Shown: positions 8,072 through 17,147 of the stretch, piece by piece | How positions within the stretch are numbered: the first letter of the stretch is position 1 | Layout: every line of letters starts with the position of its first letter | Origin: BOG-908 sp964242115 | Lineage (GTDB): Bacteria; Pseudomonadota; Alphaproteobacteria; Acetobacterales; Acetobacteraceae | DNA length: 64,000 bases | Assembly (NCBI GenBank): GCA_964242115.1 | Contig: CAXSZX010000010.1 | Location: 77,545-141,544, forward strand | Reading direction: 5' to 3' | Translations under genes and position numbers: made by a program | Notes under the pieces: model-generated | Told to the model about the DNA's origin: nothing | The model's database searches: none | What the model saw: the letters and a program-made list of their open reading frames with translations, nothing else

Positions 8072-9535
8072 TTAGCTGGGCGTCGGTGTCGGCACGAAAT
8101 CCACCGAGTCCGTGCTCGCGTAGTTGAAGGTCACGTCTTTCCAAGTGTCGAGCGCCGCGCGCAGCGGCCTGCACCATTTGCCGGCTTCAGCCAGGATCTG
8201 CGGTCCTTCGTTCCAGATGTCACGCCCCTCGTTGCGGGCTTTCACCATCGTCTCCAGCGCCACACGGTTGGCGATCGCACCTGACTGGATCCCGTCCGGA
8301 TGACCGATCGTGCCGCCGCCGAACTGCAATATGGTGTCTTCGCCGAGGTAGGTCAGCAACTGGTGCATCTGCCCGGCATGGATCCCACCGGACGCCACAG
8401 GCATCATCTTTTTCAGGCTCGCCCATGGTTGATCGAAGAAGATGCCGTGGCTGAGGTCCTTGTTCACGTGGTTTTCGCGGCAGGTGTCATAGATCCCGCT
8501 GATTACCGCCGGGTCGCCTTCCAGCTTGCCAACCACCGTGCCGGCATGGATGTGATCCACACCCGCCATGCGCATCCACTTGGCGATCACCCTGAACGAA
8601 ACGCCGTGGTTCTTCTGCCGCGTGTAGGTCGAGTGGCCTGCACGGTGCAGGTGCAGGATCATATCGTTCTTGCGCGCCCACTTGGCCATCGACTGGATCG
8701 CGGTGTAGCCGATCACCAGGTCGATCATGATGATGACGCTGCCGAGGTCGCGGGCAAACTCCGCGCGTTCGTACATGTCCTCCATGGTGCCTGCAGTCAC
8801 GTTGAGGTAGGTGCCCTTCACCTCACCGGTCTCCGCCATCGCCTTGTTGACGCCCTCCATGCAGTACAGGAAGCGGTCGCGCCAATGCATGAACGGCTGG
8901 CTGTTGATGTTCTCGTCGTCCTTGGTGAAGTCGAGCCCGCCTTTCAGCGCCTCGTACACCACGCGGCCGTAGTTGCGGCCGGACAGGCCCAGCTTCGGCT
9001 TCATCGTTGCACCCAGCAACGGCCGGCCAAAGCAGTTCAGGCGTTCGCGCTCCACCACGATCCCCGTTGCCGGGCCCTGAAAGGTTTTCAAATAGTGCGG
9101 CGAAATGCGCATGTCTTCCAGGCGCAGCGCCTTGAGCGGCTTGAAGCCGAACACGTTGCCGATGATCGAGGCGGTGAGGTTGGAGATCGAGCCTTCCTCG
9201 AACAGGTCGAGGTCGTAGGCGATGTAGGCGAACCACTGCCCCGCCTGTCCGGGAACCGGCTCCACCTTGTAGGCCTTGGCACGGTAGTATTCGCTGTCCG
9301 TCAGACGGTCGGTCCACACCACGGTCCACGTCGCCGTCGAGCTCTCGCCGGCCACCGCTGCCGCAGCTTCCTCAGGGTCCACACCGTCCTGCGGCGTGAT
9401 GCGGAACACCGCCAGGATGTCGGTATCTTTCGGCTCGTAGTCCGGCTCCCAGTAGCCCATTTGCCGATACTTCAACACGCCAGAGCGATAACGCTCCTTC
9501 ATGTCGGTAATTTTCACGTCGGCGACCTGGTCCAT
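8072..9535 (-). CDS. cbbL: Ribulose-1,5-bisphosphate carboxylase/oxygenase large subunit, form IC
   Basis: Fixes CO2 (or O2) onto ribulose-1,5-bisphosphate. The 487-residue protein belongs to the red-type form IC clade, judged by overall sequence and by the companion CbbX. Active-site elements are intact: TMKPKLG (catalytic Lys near 179), GGLDFTKDDEN with the carbamylated Lys near 205, HRAGHSTYTRQ, loop 6 GKLEGDP, and GGGTIGHP. One odd residue is His in PFMHWRDR where Arg is usual. AGGGAGG precedes the chosen ATG; earlier in-frame starts would run into the cbbR promoter region. Confidence 0.98.
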   Translation of the reverse strand: MDQVADVKITDMKERYRSGVLKYRQMGYWEPDYEPKDTDILAVFRITPQDGVDPEEAAAAVAGESSTATWTVVWTDRLTDSEYYRAKAYKVEPVPGQAGQWFAYIAYDLDLFEEGSISNLTASIIGNVFGFKPLKALRLEDMRISPHYLKTFQGPATGIVVERERLNCFGRPLLGATMKPKLGLSGRNYGRVVYEALKGGLDFTKDDENINSQPFMHWRDRFLYCMEGVNKAMAETGEVKGTYLNVTAGTMEDMYERAEFARDLGSVIIMIDLVIGYTAIQSMAKWARKNDMILHLHRAGHSTYTRQKNHGVSFRVIAKWMRMAGVDHIHAGTVVGKLEGDPAVISGIYDTCRENHVNKDLSHGIFFDQPWASLKKMMPVASGGIHAGQMHQLLTYLGEDTILQFGGGTIGHPDGIQSGAIANRVALETMVKARNEGRDIWNEGPQILAEAGKWCRPLRAALDTWKDVTFNYASTDSVDFVPTPTPS

Positions 9536-9660
9536 GTGAACAGCCTCCCTGCGGTGCGCCGTCTTCGCGGCCCCGTTGTGGGGGACCGTAGACAGACGAA
9601 ACCGGAAAAGGGAAACAAATAAAACTGTCCGGAAACACAAGGGATTCCTAGGCTTGCAAC
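9536..9660. promoter_or_regulatory. Divergent cbbR / cbbL control region
   Basis: The 125 bases between the two divergent starts must hold both promoters and the CbbR operator, by analogy with other cbb operons. CCGGAAA occurs twice as a direct repeat (about 9602 and 9630), flanking the A/T-rich AAACAAATAAAAC. These are candidate contacts or core promoter sequence; no consensus -35/-10 pair could be fixed. Confidence 0.5.
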
Positions 9661-10629
9661 ATGCGTAACGTTACCGTGAGGCAGCTTCAGATGTTTGTAA
9701 CAGCGGCGGATGCCGGCTCATTCGCACGTGCAGCAGAAACCCTGCATGTCTCGCCAGCCGCGGTGTCGTTTCAGATCAAACAGGTCGAGGAGATGAGCGG
9801 CTTCGCGCTGTTCGAACGCACCGGACGGCACGTGACGCTGACCGACGCCGGACACGCGTTGCTGGGCTACGCACGGCAGGTGCTTCAATCGTTGCAGGAC
9901 GCGGACCAGGCTTTGATGGCGCTGCGCGGCGTGGTCGGCGGCCGCGTCACCTTGGGCTCCGTGTCGACAGCGAAATACATCGTCCCGCACGTGCTTGCCC
10001 GCTTTCAACGCGACTACCCCGGCGTCACCATCAACCTGAGGTTCGGCAACCGTCAGCAGATTGCCGACGCGCTGGAGCGTGGTGAGATCGACCTGGCGGT
10101 GATGGGACAACCGGCGGAGGCGGCGGACGTCACGGCGACGCCGTTCGCAGCGCACCCGTCGGTGGTCATCGCGGCGCCGGACCATCGTTTGGCTGCGGCG
10201 ACCGCCCTGCATGTCGCCGACATCGCCGCAGAGCGACTGATCACGCGCGAAGACGGCTCCGGCACGCGCAAACTGATGGAGCAGGCCTGCCTGGAGGCGG
10301 GCATCTCGCCGCGTATCGGCATGACGACCGACAGTAACGAGACGATCAAGCAGGCGGTGATGGCGGGCATGGGCATCGCCGTGATCTCGCGTCACACGAT
10401 CGGGCTGGAACTGGCATTGCGCTTGGTGGTGACGCTTCCGGTGGCAGGGTTTCCGGTGATGCGTTCGTGGTTCGTGGTACGCCGGCGGTCGATGCCGATG
10501 ATGCCGGCGCATGCCTGCCTGCAAGAATACCTGCAGCACAATGGCCAGACAGTGATCGACGCGCTGGAGGCAGGGTTTCGGAGCGCGGGCATTCCGCAAG
10601 GTTACCGTGTCGGGCCTGGACTGACCTGA
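9661..10629 (+). CDS. cbbR: LysR-family regulator of the cbb operon
   Basis: LysR-type regulator, transcribed away from cbbL, that in other autotrophs senses Calvin-cycle metabolites and activates the cbb operon. The 322-residue protein has an N-terminal winged helix-turn-helix (MRNVTVRQLQMFVTAADAGS, AAAVSFQIKQVEEMSG-like segment) and a periplasmic-binding-protein-like effector domain starting near residue 90 (GRVTLGSVSTAKYIVPHVLA). No strong ribosome site precedes the ATG. The divergent position is the main reason for calling it CbbR rather than an unspecified LysR protein. Confidence 0.92.
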   Translation: MRNVTVRQLQMFVTAADAGSFARAAETLHVSPAAVSFQIKQVEEMSGFALFERTGRHVTLTDAGHALLGYARQVLQSLQDADQALMALRGVVGGRVTLGSVSTAKYIVPHVLARFQRDYPGVTINLRFGNRQQIADALERGEIDLAVMGQPAEAADVTATPFAAHPSVVIAAPDHRLAAATALHVADIAAERLITREDGSGTRKLMEQACLEAGISPRIGMTTDSNETIKQAVMAGMGIAVISRHTIGLELALRLVVTLPVAGFPVMRSWFVVRRRSMPMMPAHACLQEYLQHNGQTVIDALEAGFRSAGIPQGYRVGPGLT

Positions 10630-10630
10630 G

Positions 10631-10792
10631 ACAAGCAAAGCAAGCGGTTCTTTTTTGAAAAAAGAACCAAAAACTTTTGTCTCCCTTCGATGCGCCGTGG
10701 TGGAACGCATGGTCTCAGCCGTCCGCGACAGCCATAGCAAAAGCTTTTTGCTTCTTTTTCCCGAAAAAGAAGGCCTTGCTTCCTGCCTACAT
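10631..10792. repeat. Family I full element, cbbR / squalene-synthase-like convergent end
   Basis: An almost perfect GGTTCTTTTTT / AAAAAAGAACC arm follows cbbR. After a 60-base spacer come TCCGCGACAGCC and the CTTTTTGCTTCTTTTTC arm ending AAGGCCTTGC. It sits between converging genes, where a two-way terminator would be useful. Confidence 0.88.
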
Positions 10793-10804
10793 CAACCAGG
10801 CCCC

Positions 10805-11590
10805 TCAGCACCATCCAGACAGCCACCCGCGCGTCACCGCAGCCTTATCACCGAGTCCGCGCTCCCCCATCCGCTCCATCTTTCCTCGCAGATCGTTGCG
10901 CGCCAGCACCGCTGGCAGCACGGCCGCGATGTGCGTCCTGTCCCAACGCGACTGCGGCCCCAGCAAGCCGCGCGCCAGCGACGCCACCTCACCCCGCACC
11001 GGGTGCCCAGGCGTCCCGCCCGGGTCTGCCATCACCGCCTCGATGGTCAGATGATGGCGCGCCAGCAGGTCCGTCGGCAGCAGGCATCGTCCGACCCGTG
11101 CCATGGCGGCGATGTTGCGCAACTGACCTACCGCGCCGACACCCGCGCCGACCCTGCGCGCCCGCGCCTCGCCTGCGGCGGCACCCCCAAGCGCCTGCCA
11201 AGCCGCCGCTGCCAGCCCCCCGGCGCCCGCCAGCAACCACGCCTCCCACGCGTCAGTCGTGGGCAACGCCCCCTCCGCCTCGAGCTCGCGTGCCTCGATC
11301 AGCGCCAGCAACCCAGGTGCGGTCAGGTGCCCCGCCGCCACCGCCGCTCGCACCGGACCGGACACCTCGCCCGGCTTGGGGTCACCCTCGACCACCTCGC
11401 GCCACCATTGCAGCCGAATTAGCGAGAGCCCCACCTCCCGCGTCACCTCGTTGGCGCGTGCGAGCTCGTGGTTAAAGGCGTAGAGCGTGAACAGCGCCTC
11501 GCGCGCCAACGCCGGCGCGAACAGCGTGCACAGGTAGCGGTCCGGGTCGTGGCGCCGCACGAACTCCGCCAGCGAGCCCGCATGGCTCAC
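10805..11590 (-). CDS. Squalene/phytoene synthase-like protein lacking the Asp-rich motif
   Basis: Member of the trans-isoprenyl diphosphate synthase (squalene/phytoene synthase) superfamily, about 261 residues. The segment FTLYAFNHELARANEV replaces the first DDxxD-type motif, and QLRNIAAMARVGRCLLP stands where QLTNILRD would be in an active enzyme. It therefore resembles the NDUFAF6-type group, linked to complex I assembly in mitochondria, more than a true synthase. No ATG fits. The GTG at 11590 gives an N terminus close to the conserved region; a TTG at 11659 is an alternative. Divergent from sodB. Confidence 0.75.
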   Translation of the reverse strand: MSHAGSLAEFVRRHDPDRYLCTLFAPALAREALFTLYAFNHELARANEVTREVGLSLIRLQWWREVVEGDPKPGEVSGPVRAAVAAGHLTAPGLLALIEARELEAEGALPTTDAWEAWLLAGAGGLAAAAWQALGGAAAGEARARRVGAGVGAVGQLRNIAAMARVGRCLLPTDLLARHHLTIEAVMADPGGTPGHPVRGEVASLARGLLGPQSRWDRTHIAAVLPAVLARNDLRGKMERMGERGLGDKAAVTRGWLSGWC

Positions 11591-11698
11591 CTGCTTGACG
11601 CCTGGTTTATGGAACGATACCGCGTCACGGCGTTGTGGCTGCACGGCATCGGCCGCCAACCGGGCGGACGCCGCTTCCCCCTACGGACGGAGAACGCC

Positions 11699-12301
11699 AT
11701 GGCCTTCGAACTTCCTCCCCTTCCCTACAGCACGAGCGCGCTCGCCGGCGCCGGCATGTGCCAGGAAACGCTGGAGCTGCACCACGGCAAGCACCACCAG
11801 GCGTACGTCACCGCACTGAACGGGTTCGTGGAGAAGGACTCCTCGCTGCAGGGCAAGAGCCTCGACGAGATCGTCACCGCCACGGCGCAGACCCCTGGCC
11901 CGGTGTTCAACAATGCCGGCCAGCACTGGAACCACATCCTGTTCTGGCAGAACCTCTCGCCCACCGGCGGCAAGATCCCTGGCAAGCTGCAGCAGAAGAT
12001 CGACTCCGACCTCGGCGGCACCGAGAAGTTCAAGGAGGCCTTCAAGGCGGCGGCCACCGGCCAGTTCGGCTCCGGTTGGGCATGGCTGGTGATGGGTAAG
12101 GACGGCAAGCTCAGCATTACCAAGACGCCGAATGGCTCCAACCCGCTTGCCACCGGGGAGGGAAAGGTGCTGTTGGGATTGGACGTGTGGGAGCATAGCT
12201 ACTACCTGGACTTCCGCAACCGCCGGCCGGACTACACGCAGAACTACCTGGACAAGCTGGCCAACTACGAATTTGCCGAAGCTCAGCTTTCAGCAACCTG
12301 A
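11699..12301 (+). CDS. sodB: Iron/manganese superoxide dismutase
   Basis: Converts superoxide to oxygen and hydrogen peroxide in the cytoplasm. The 200-residue protein has the full signature: ELHHGKHHQAY with the first metal histidine, NNAGQHWNHILFW with the second, and DVWEHSYYLDF with the Asp and third His. Gln in the GSGWAW neighbourhood region and overall similarity favour the Fe-type, but metal preference is not decided by eye. GGAG lies about nine bases before the ATG. Confidence 0.96.
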   Translation: MAFELPPLPYSTSALAGAGMCQETLELHHGKHHQAYVTALNGFVEKDSSLQGKSLDEIVTATAQTPGPVFNNAGQHWNHILFWQNLSPTGGKIPGKLQQKIDSDLGGTEKFKEAFKAAATGQFGSGWAWLVMGKDGKLSITKTPNGSNPLATGEGKVLLGLDVWEHSYYLDFRNRRPDYTQNYLDKLANYEFAEAQLSAT

Positions 12302-12360
12302 GAGAGGCTACCATGTGGTGCGGACTTGGGTCCGCACCACGCATCACGTAGGAGTTTCAG

Positions 12361-12627
12361 GTGGCGTCGAACTGTGCCGGACCATTCGCTTTGCCGATGA
12401 TGTTCGCCGAGTTGGCACTCGCATCCTGGGAGACGGTGTGGCATCGCACCACGCTAATGGCGACGGGGGCGTGCACCGTCGCCGAATACGAGCTGATGGT
12501 GGACGAGAAGATGAGCGCCATGCAGGTTGCCAGCATGGCGCTCCTAACCGGCCAGGCTGCAGATCACGTTTTGCGGCCGTATCATAAGCGTGCGATGGCA
12601 AACGCCAAGCGGTTGCGGCAAGGGTAA
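12361..12627 (+). CDS. Small conserved protein of unknown function (88 aa)
   Basis: An 88-residue reading frame starting with GTG, with TAGGAG six bases upstream. It is mostly alpha-helical, with the conserved-looking block FAELALASWETVWHRT followed by MVDEKMSAMQ and a basic tail (HKRAMANAKRLRQG). Short proteins of this look occur in alphaproteobacteria and may be phasin-like, but I cannot name the family. It follows sodB by 59 bases and could share its transcript. A family I element begins at its stop. Confidence 0.65.
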   Translation: MASNCAGPFALPMMFAELALASWETVWHRTTLMATGACTVAEYELMVDEKMSAMQVASMALLTGQAADHVLRPYHKRAMANAKRLRQG

Positions 12628-12760
12628 AGCCTCCTTTCGAACAAAAGGGGCAAAGTCTTTGTCGTAGTCGTCGCGGGAAGTTGAAACTCCGCGCTTCAGC
12701 CCAGCACATCTCCCGAACGCAAGAGTTTCTCGGTTCTTTCTTCAAAAAAGAACCGCTTGC
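12626..12760. repeat. Family I element between the 88-aa gene and yajC
   Basis: The left arm is altered (CCTCCTTTCGAACAAAAGG, AAAGTCTTTGTCG). The right arm is intact (GGTTCTTTCTTC with AAAAAAGAACC, then GCTTGC) and ends directly at the yajC stop. The genes converge here. Confidence 0.75.
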
Positions 12761-13117
12761 TCACTTGCTGTCGTTAGCCGCCGCGGGCACCGACGGCTTC
12801 AGCACCATCGACAACGTGTCCCGCGCCACGATCACCCGCACGTTTGGCGCGATCTCCACTTCCAGCTCGTTAGCGGCGTCTCGCACCTTCTGCACCACGC
12901 CGACGATCCCGCCGGCCGTCAGCACCCGATCTCCCCGCTTCACCGCGGCGATTTGCGTCTTGAGCGTTTTCTGCTGCTGCTGCTGCGGCCGGATCATCAG
13001 GAAGTAGAACACCACGAAGATCAGCACCAGCGGCAGGAACTGCAGGATCTGTGCACTGCCCAGGCCGGCACCGCCGGATGCGTCTTGCGCGTAGGCTTGT
13101 GAGATGAGCGACGGCAT
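12761..13117 (-). CDS. yajC: Preprotein translocase accessory subunit YajC
   Basis: Small inner-membrane partner of the SecDF complex. The 118-residue protein has an Ala-rich N terminus (ISQAYAQDASGG), one membrane helix (QFLPLVLIFVVFYFLMI) followed by the hallmark RPQQQQQK, and a small soluble domain with GDRVLTAGGIVG. Earlier in-frame starts add a charged stretch not expected in YajC, so the ATG at 13117 is used. secD is not adjacent in the window: a divergently transcribed ATPase lies upstream. Confidence 0.95.
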   Translation of the reverse strand: MPSLISQAYAQDASGGAGLGSAQILQFLPLVLIFVVFYFLMIRPQQQQQKTLKTQIAAVKRGDRVLTAGGIVGVVQKVRDAANELEVEIAPNVRVIVARDTLSMVLKPSVPAAANDSK

Positions 13118-13252
13118 GAACGGTTTGGTCCTTGGATGACAGGCGCCACGCCGTCGCACATCAAGTAATTGCGTCAGGCGGGTTGCGGGCAGGTGCGGCG
13201 CACAATAGGTTCCGTCCCCTCCCCGTCAAGCACTGGCTGCCCGTCGAACGTC

Positions 13253-14098
13253 ATGGAAACGCTGCTTCCCCTCGTCCGACGACTGGCCGAAGCGCTGGAG
13301 CGTCTGGCGCCGTATGCGCCTACGCAGCTCAGCCTGGACGGGGCTGACGCCTTTGTCTGGCGGCCGGCATCGCATGGGCGCGGCGGAGAGCTTGCCCCCG
13401 TCTCTCGCGTCTCGCATGTCGAGATCGGGCTGTTGCGCGGCGTCGACCGGGCACGTGACACGCTGCTCGACAACACGTTACGTTTCGCCGCAGGCAAGCC
13501 CGCCAACAACGCCATGCTGTGGGGCGCTCGCGGCATGGGCAAGTCCAGCCTGGTCAAGGCGGCGCACGCCGCAGCCCTGGCGCGCTCGCCAGGCAGCCTG
13601 GTGCTGGTGGAAATACAGCGCGAAGACATCGGCACACTACCCGTTCTGCTCGAACATCTGCGCCGCGCCACACGCCGCATCGTGGTCTTCTGCGACGACC
13701 TGTCCTTCGAACGGGAAGACAGCGACTACAAGGCGCTGAAGTCCGTGCTCGACGGCGGGATCGAGGGCCGGCCCGACAACGTGCTGTTCTACGCCACCAG
13801 CAACCGGCGCCACTTGATGCCGCGCGAGATGATTGATAACGAGGCCGCAACTGCGATCTCGCCAGGCGAAGCGACAGAAGAGAAGGTGTCGCTCTCCGAC
13901 CGGTTCGGCCTGTGGCTCGGGTTTCACGGCTGCGACCAGCCAACCTACCTCGCGATGGTGGAGGGGTATGCCGCCAGCCTGGGCCTCGCTGCGGACCCGG
14001 CCCTGCTCAGGCACGAGGCGCTTGCCTGGGCGGTCGGGCGCGGGGCAAGGTCGGGACGGGTGGCTTGGCAGTTCATCCAGGATTTCAGCGGACGCTAG
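13253..14098 (+). CDS. DUF815-family ATP-binding protein
   Basis: P-loop ATPase of the DUF815 type, about 281 residues, function unknown. Walker A is GARGMGKSS (about residues 89-97), the Walker-B-like FCDDLSFE follows, and sensor-1-like YATSNRRHL and an arginine-rich lid (DRFGLWLGFHGC) are present. These proteins are widespread in alphaproteobacteria and often sit next to yajC, as here, where they are divergent with 135 bases between starts. A longer in-frame extension upstream lacks conservation and was not used. Confidence 0.88.
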   Translation: METLLPLVRRLAEALERLAPYAPTQLSLDGADAFVWRPASHGRGGELAPVSRVSHVEIGLLRGVDRARDTLLDNTLRFAAGKPANNAMLWGARGMGKSSLVKAAHAAALARSPGSLVLVEIQREDIGTLPVLLEHLRRATRRIVVFCDDLSFEREDSDYKALKSVLDGGIEGRPDNVLFYATSNRRHLMPREMIDNEAATAISPGEATEEKVSLSDRFGLWLGFHGCDQPTYLAMVEGYAASLGLAADPALLRHEALAWAVGRGARSGRVAWQFIQDFSGR

Positions 14099-14109
14099 CA
14101 GGAGTTGCC

Positions 14110-15153
14110 GTGAACGTGCAGAATGCAGGCAGGCATTCCCCTTGCGAGGGAAGCGGAAAATTTTGGCCCGCGCTGTCAGTTGCCCTGCTGTTCGGCGTGT
14201 CGCTGTCGGCGGGCGCAGCACACGCGACGCAATGTGACGGCTACGACCTCGTGCTGCTTGCAGGACAATCCAACGCGGTGGGACGCGGGCTGAGCGGGAC
14301 TTACGCGTTCACCCCGTCGCAGGTCGCAGCAGAGCCGCGCGTGTTCGAAACCGTACGCACATACGACAGCGCGTCCGACCCTCTGTGGACCTACCTCACG
14401 CCGGATACCTTCCAGATCGTCCAGGCCAGCGAACCGCTGATGAACGACACCAACCTTGCCGACGTGGCCGGCAGGATCGGCTTCGCGTATTCCTTCTCCC
14501 TGTTGCTCGCCAGCCAAGAAAACGATCCCGCACGTTGCGTGCTGATCATTCCGGCCGCGCGCAGCGGCACGTCCGTGCTGGCCTGGAACCTGGTCAACCG
14601 GCAATACGCCGGCGACCTGTCGTTCTTCTACCTCGACATGATCTCGCGCACGAACCTGGCGCTTTCTTTGCTGCCCAACAGCCGGGTTGCCACCTTTCTC
14701 TGGCTGCAGGGCGAGGCCGACTCGCTCACCATCGCCTCGATCGACACGCCGACGCCCGACCGCCTGGTCTCGTTGATGCCGGACGTCGCAACGTTCCAGA
14801 CGCAGCTTTCCACCGTGATGGCACAGATGCGTACCGACATCGGCTGCGTGCCAGCGATGCTGGGCGACCTGTCGCCATCGTTCATCAGCAATTTTTCTAC
14901 GGACAGCGCCGTCGAGGCGAACGCCGAGAAGGTGAAGGGGCAGATCGAGACGGCGATACAGGCGGTGGCGAACGCCGACAGATGCAAAAAGATGACTGTG
15001 GTCCGCTCGGCCGGGCTGCTCACCAACGCGCAGCAGGTGGCTACAACCGCGGTGTATCCGGACTACACGCACTACTCGGCGACTGCGCAGGTCATCCTGT
15101 CCCACCGGTTCTTCAACGCTTACAAGGCCATCAACATTACTCAAAGTGAGTAG
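14110..15153 (+). CDS. Secreted SGNH/sialate O-acetylesterase-like protein
   Basis: A 347-residue protein starting with GTG five bases after an AGGAG. It has a signal peptide (hydrophobic ALSVALLFGVSLSAGAAHA, cleavage probably before TQC), so it acts outside the inner membrane. LLAGQSNAVGRG is the GQSN nucleophile block of the sialate-O-acetylesterase/DUF303 branch of SGNH esterases. LWLQGEADS supplies the second block and YPDYTHYS probably the catalytic Asp-x-x-His. Likely a carbohydrate acetyl- or acyl-esterase; the substrate is unknown. Confidence 0.8.
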   Translation: MNVQNAGRHSPCEGSGKFWPALSVALLFGVSLSAGAAHATQCDGYDLVLLAGQSNAVGRGLSGTYAFTPSQVAAEPRVFETVRTYDSASDPLWTYLTPDTFQIVQASEPLMNDTNLADVAGRIGFAYSFSLLLASQENDPARCVLIIPAARSGTSVLAWNLVNRQYAGDLSFFYLDMISRTNLALSLLPNSRVATFLWLQGEADSLTIASIDTPTPDRLVSLMPDVATFQTQLSTVMAQMRTDIGCVPAMLGDLSPSFISNFSTDSAVEANAEKVKGQIETAIQAVANADRCKKMTVVRSAGLLTNAQQVATTAVYPDYTHYSATAQVILSHRFFNAYKAINITQSE

Positions 15154-15288
15154 GCGAAGGCCTTCGTTTTCGAGAAAGAGAAGCAAAAAGCTTTTATTGC
15201 GGCTGTCGCGGACTCTCCAGGACAGATCCGCGACAGCGGACTCAAAAGTTTTTTGGTTCTTTTTTTCAAAAAAGAACCGCTTGCTTGC
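15154..15288. repeat. Family I full element upstream of argS
   Basis: This is the clearest whole inverted repeat. GGCTGTCGCGGA and TCCGCGACAGCGG face each other across 14 bases, flanked by the CCTTCGTTTTCGAGAAAGAG arm and the TTGGTTCTTTTTTTC / AAAAAAGAACC arm. It starts at the stop of the esterase gene and ends 12 bases before the argS ATG. Confidence 0.9.
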
Positions 15289-15300
15289 TAGAAGCCGCCA

Positions 15301-17088
15301 ATGACCCAAAACCTATTCGCCGACGCTCGCGTCCACGTCTTGGCCGCCCTCCGCGAAGCGCTTCCCGACCTCCCCCAAGACGTCGCGGCCCGTGTCGAGG
15401 TCACCCCCACCCGCGACCCCGCGCACGGCGACATGGCCACCAACGCCGCCATGGTCAGCGCGCGCCACGCCGGCCGCAAGCCGGCCGAGCTCGCCGCCGC
15501 TATCGCGTCTGACTTGGCCGCCCGCGCCGGCCTTGAAGCGGCGGAGGTGGCCGGACCGGGCTTCATCAACATGCGCCTCAGCCCGGACACGCTGCGCGCC
15601 CAGCTCCCGGTGGTCCTGCAGGCCGGCGAGGCCTACGGCGACAGCGACATCGGCCAAAGTGCGCGAGTGAACGTGGAGTACGTCTCGGCCAACCCGACCG
15701 GCCCGATGCATATCGGCCACTGCCGCGGCGCCGTGGTGGGCGACGCGCTGGCCCGCGTGCTGGCCAAGGCCGGCTTTTCGGTCACCAAGGAGTACTACAT
15801 CAACGACGCCGGCGCGCAGGTGATCGCCCTCGCCTGGGCCGCCTACTGGCGCTACCTGCAGGCGCTCGGCACCACATTGACGGAAGAGGAGTACGCCGCC
15901 GCCGTGCCGGGCGGCCTGCAGTACCGCGGCGACTACCTGGTGCCGGTGGGCCAGGCGATCGCGCACCTGCACGGCGCCTCGCTGGCGGCAGACGGTGCGA
16001 TGCCGGCCGAGCCTTCAGTGTGGCTGGAGACGGTGCGCGGCACGGCGATGATCATGATGATGGGCTCGATCCGCGAGGACCTCAAAGCGCTCGGCGTGGT
16101 GCACGACGTGTTCACCTCCGAGCGCGCGCTGCTGGACAGCGGTGCGGCCGACCGCGCCATAGAGCAGCTCGCCGAGCGTGGCCTGATCTACGAGGGCGTG
16201 CTCGAGCCGCCGAAGGGCAAGACGCCGGACGACTGGGAGCCGCGCCCGCAGACGCTGTTCCGCGCGACCCAGTTCGGCGACGACGTGGACCGTCCGCTGA
16301 AGAAGTCCGACGGCACCAACACCTACTTCGCCAACGACATCGCCTACCACGCCGACAAGGCTGCGCGCGGTGCGGCCACCATGATCGACGTGTGGGGGGC
16401 CGACCACGGCGGCTACGTCAGCCGGATGAAGGCGGCCGTGCGCGCGCTGGCCGCAGGGGGCGAGCGCCTGGACGTGGTGCTGTGCCAGATCGTCCACGTG
16501 CTGCGCGGCGGCCAGCCGGTGCGGATGAGCAAGCGCGCCGGCAGCTTCATTACCCTGCGCGACCTGATCGACGAGGTGGGCAGCGACGCCGTGCGCTTCA
16601 CCATGCTGACGCGCAAGGCCGACGCGCAGATGGAGTTCGACTTGGACCTGGCCGTCGCACAGACGCGCGACAACCCGGTCTACTACGTGCAATACGTGCA
16701 CGCCCGTTGCCGCTCCGTCCTGCGTAACGCGGCGGAGATGTTCCCCATAGCGGCGCTCACGCCGAAGGCACTCGCGCAGGCCGACCTGTCGCACCTGACC
16801 GCCGAGCCTGAGCTCGCAATGATCCGCCGCCTGGTGGCCTGGCCACGCGCCGTCGAGGGTGCCGCACTGGCGCACGAACCGCACCGAATTGCGTTTTTCC
16901 TCTATGACTTGGCCGCTGATTTTAATATGCTGTGGCAGACAGGAAACGCCGACGCAACGTTGCGTTTCCTGCGCGCCGACCACCCGGCGGAGACGCTGGC
17001 GCGGCTGGCGTTGGTGGCGGCCACGGCCACCGTCATCCGCTCCGGCCTGGCGGTGGTCGGCGTGGCGCCGGCCGAGGAGTTGCGATGA
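15301..17088 (+). CDS. argS: Arginyl-tRNA synthetase
   Basis: Class I synthetase charging tRNA-Arg. The 595-residue protein has the N-terminal additional domain, the HIGH motif as PTGPMHIGHCRG (about residues 134-145), the KMSKS equivalent VRMSKRAG, and a C-terminal anticodon-binding DALR domain. The ATG lies only a dozen bases after a family I element and has a weak ribosome site (AGAAGCC). The SPOR-domain gene follows, an arrangement seen in many alphaproteobacteria. Confidence 0.98.
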   Translation: MTQNLFADARVHVLAALREALPDLPQDVAARVEVTPTRDPAHGDMATNAAMVSARHAGRKPAELAAAIASDLAARAGLEAAEVAGPGFINMRLSPDTLRAQLPVVLQAGEAYGDSDIGQSARVNVEYVSANPTGPMHIGHCRGAVVGDALARVLAKAGFSVTKEYYINDAGAQVIALAWAAYWRYLQALGTTLTEEEYAAAVPGGLQYRGDYLVPVGQAIAHLHGASLAADGAMPAEPSVWLETVRGTAMIMMMGSIREDLKALGVVHDVFTSERALLDSGAADRAIEQLAERGLIYEGVLEPPKGKTPDDWEPRPQTLFRATQFGDDVDRPLKKSDGTNTYFANDIAYHADKAARGAATMIDVWGADHGGYVSRMKAAVRALAAGGERLDVVLCQIVHVLRGGQPVRMSKRAGSFITLRDLIDEVGSDAVRFTMLTRKADAQMEFDLDLAVAQTRDNPVYYVQYVHARCRSVLRNAAEMFPIAALTPKALAQADLSHLTAEPELAMIRRLVAWPRAVEGAALAHEPHRIAFFLYDLAADFNMLWQTGNADATLRFLRADHPAETLARLALVAATATVIRSGLAVVGVAPAEELR

Positions 17089-17147
17089 GGACGCGCGTGC
17101 GTCGCTAGGGTGACGCCGCGCTGGGCGCGGCAGACAGAGGGGTCGAG

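Noticed and set aside
10805..11590. Calling this gene crtB or a squalene synthase
   Set aside because: The catalytic Asp motifs are missing, and a true crtB is present at 54417.
15154..15288. Family I elements as remnants of insertion sequences with a transposase
   Set aside because: No transposase-like frame is associated with any copy in the window, and no clear target-site duplication was found.
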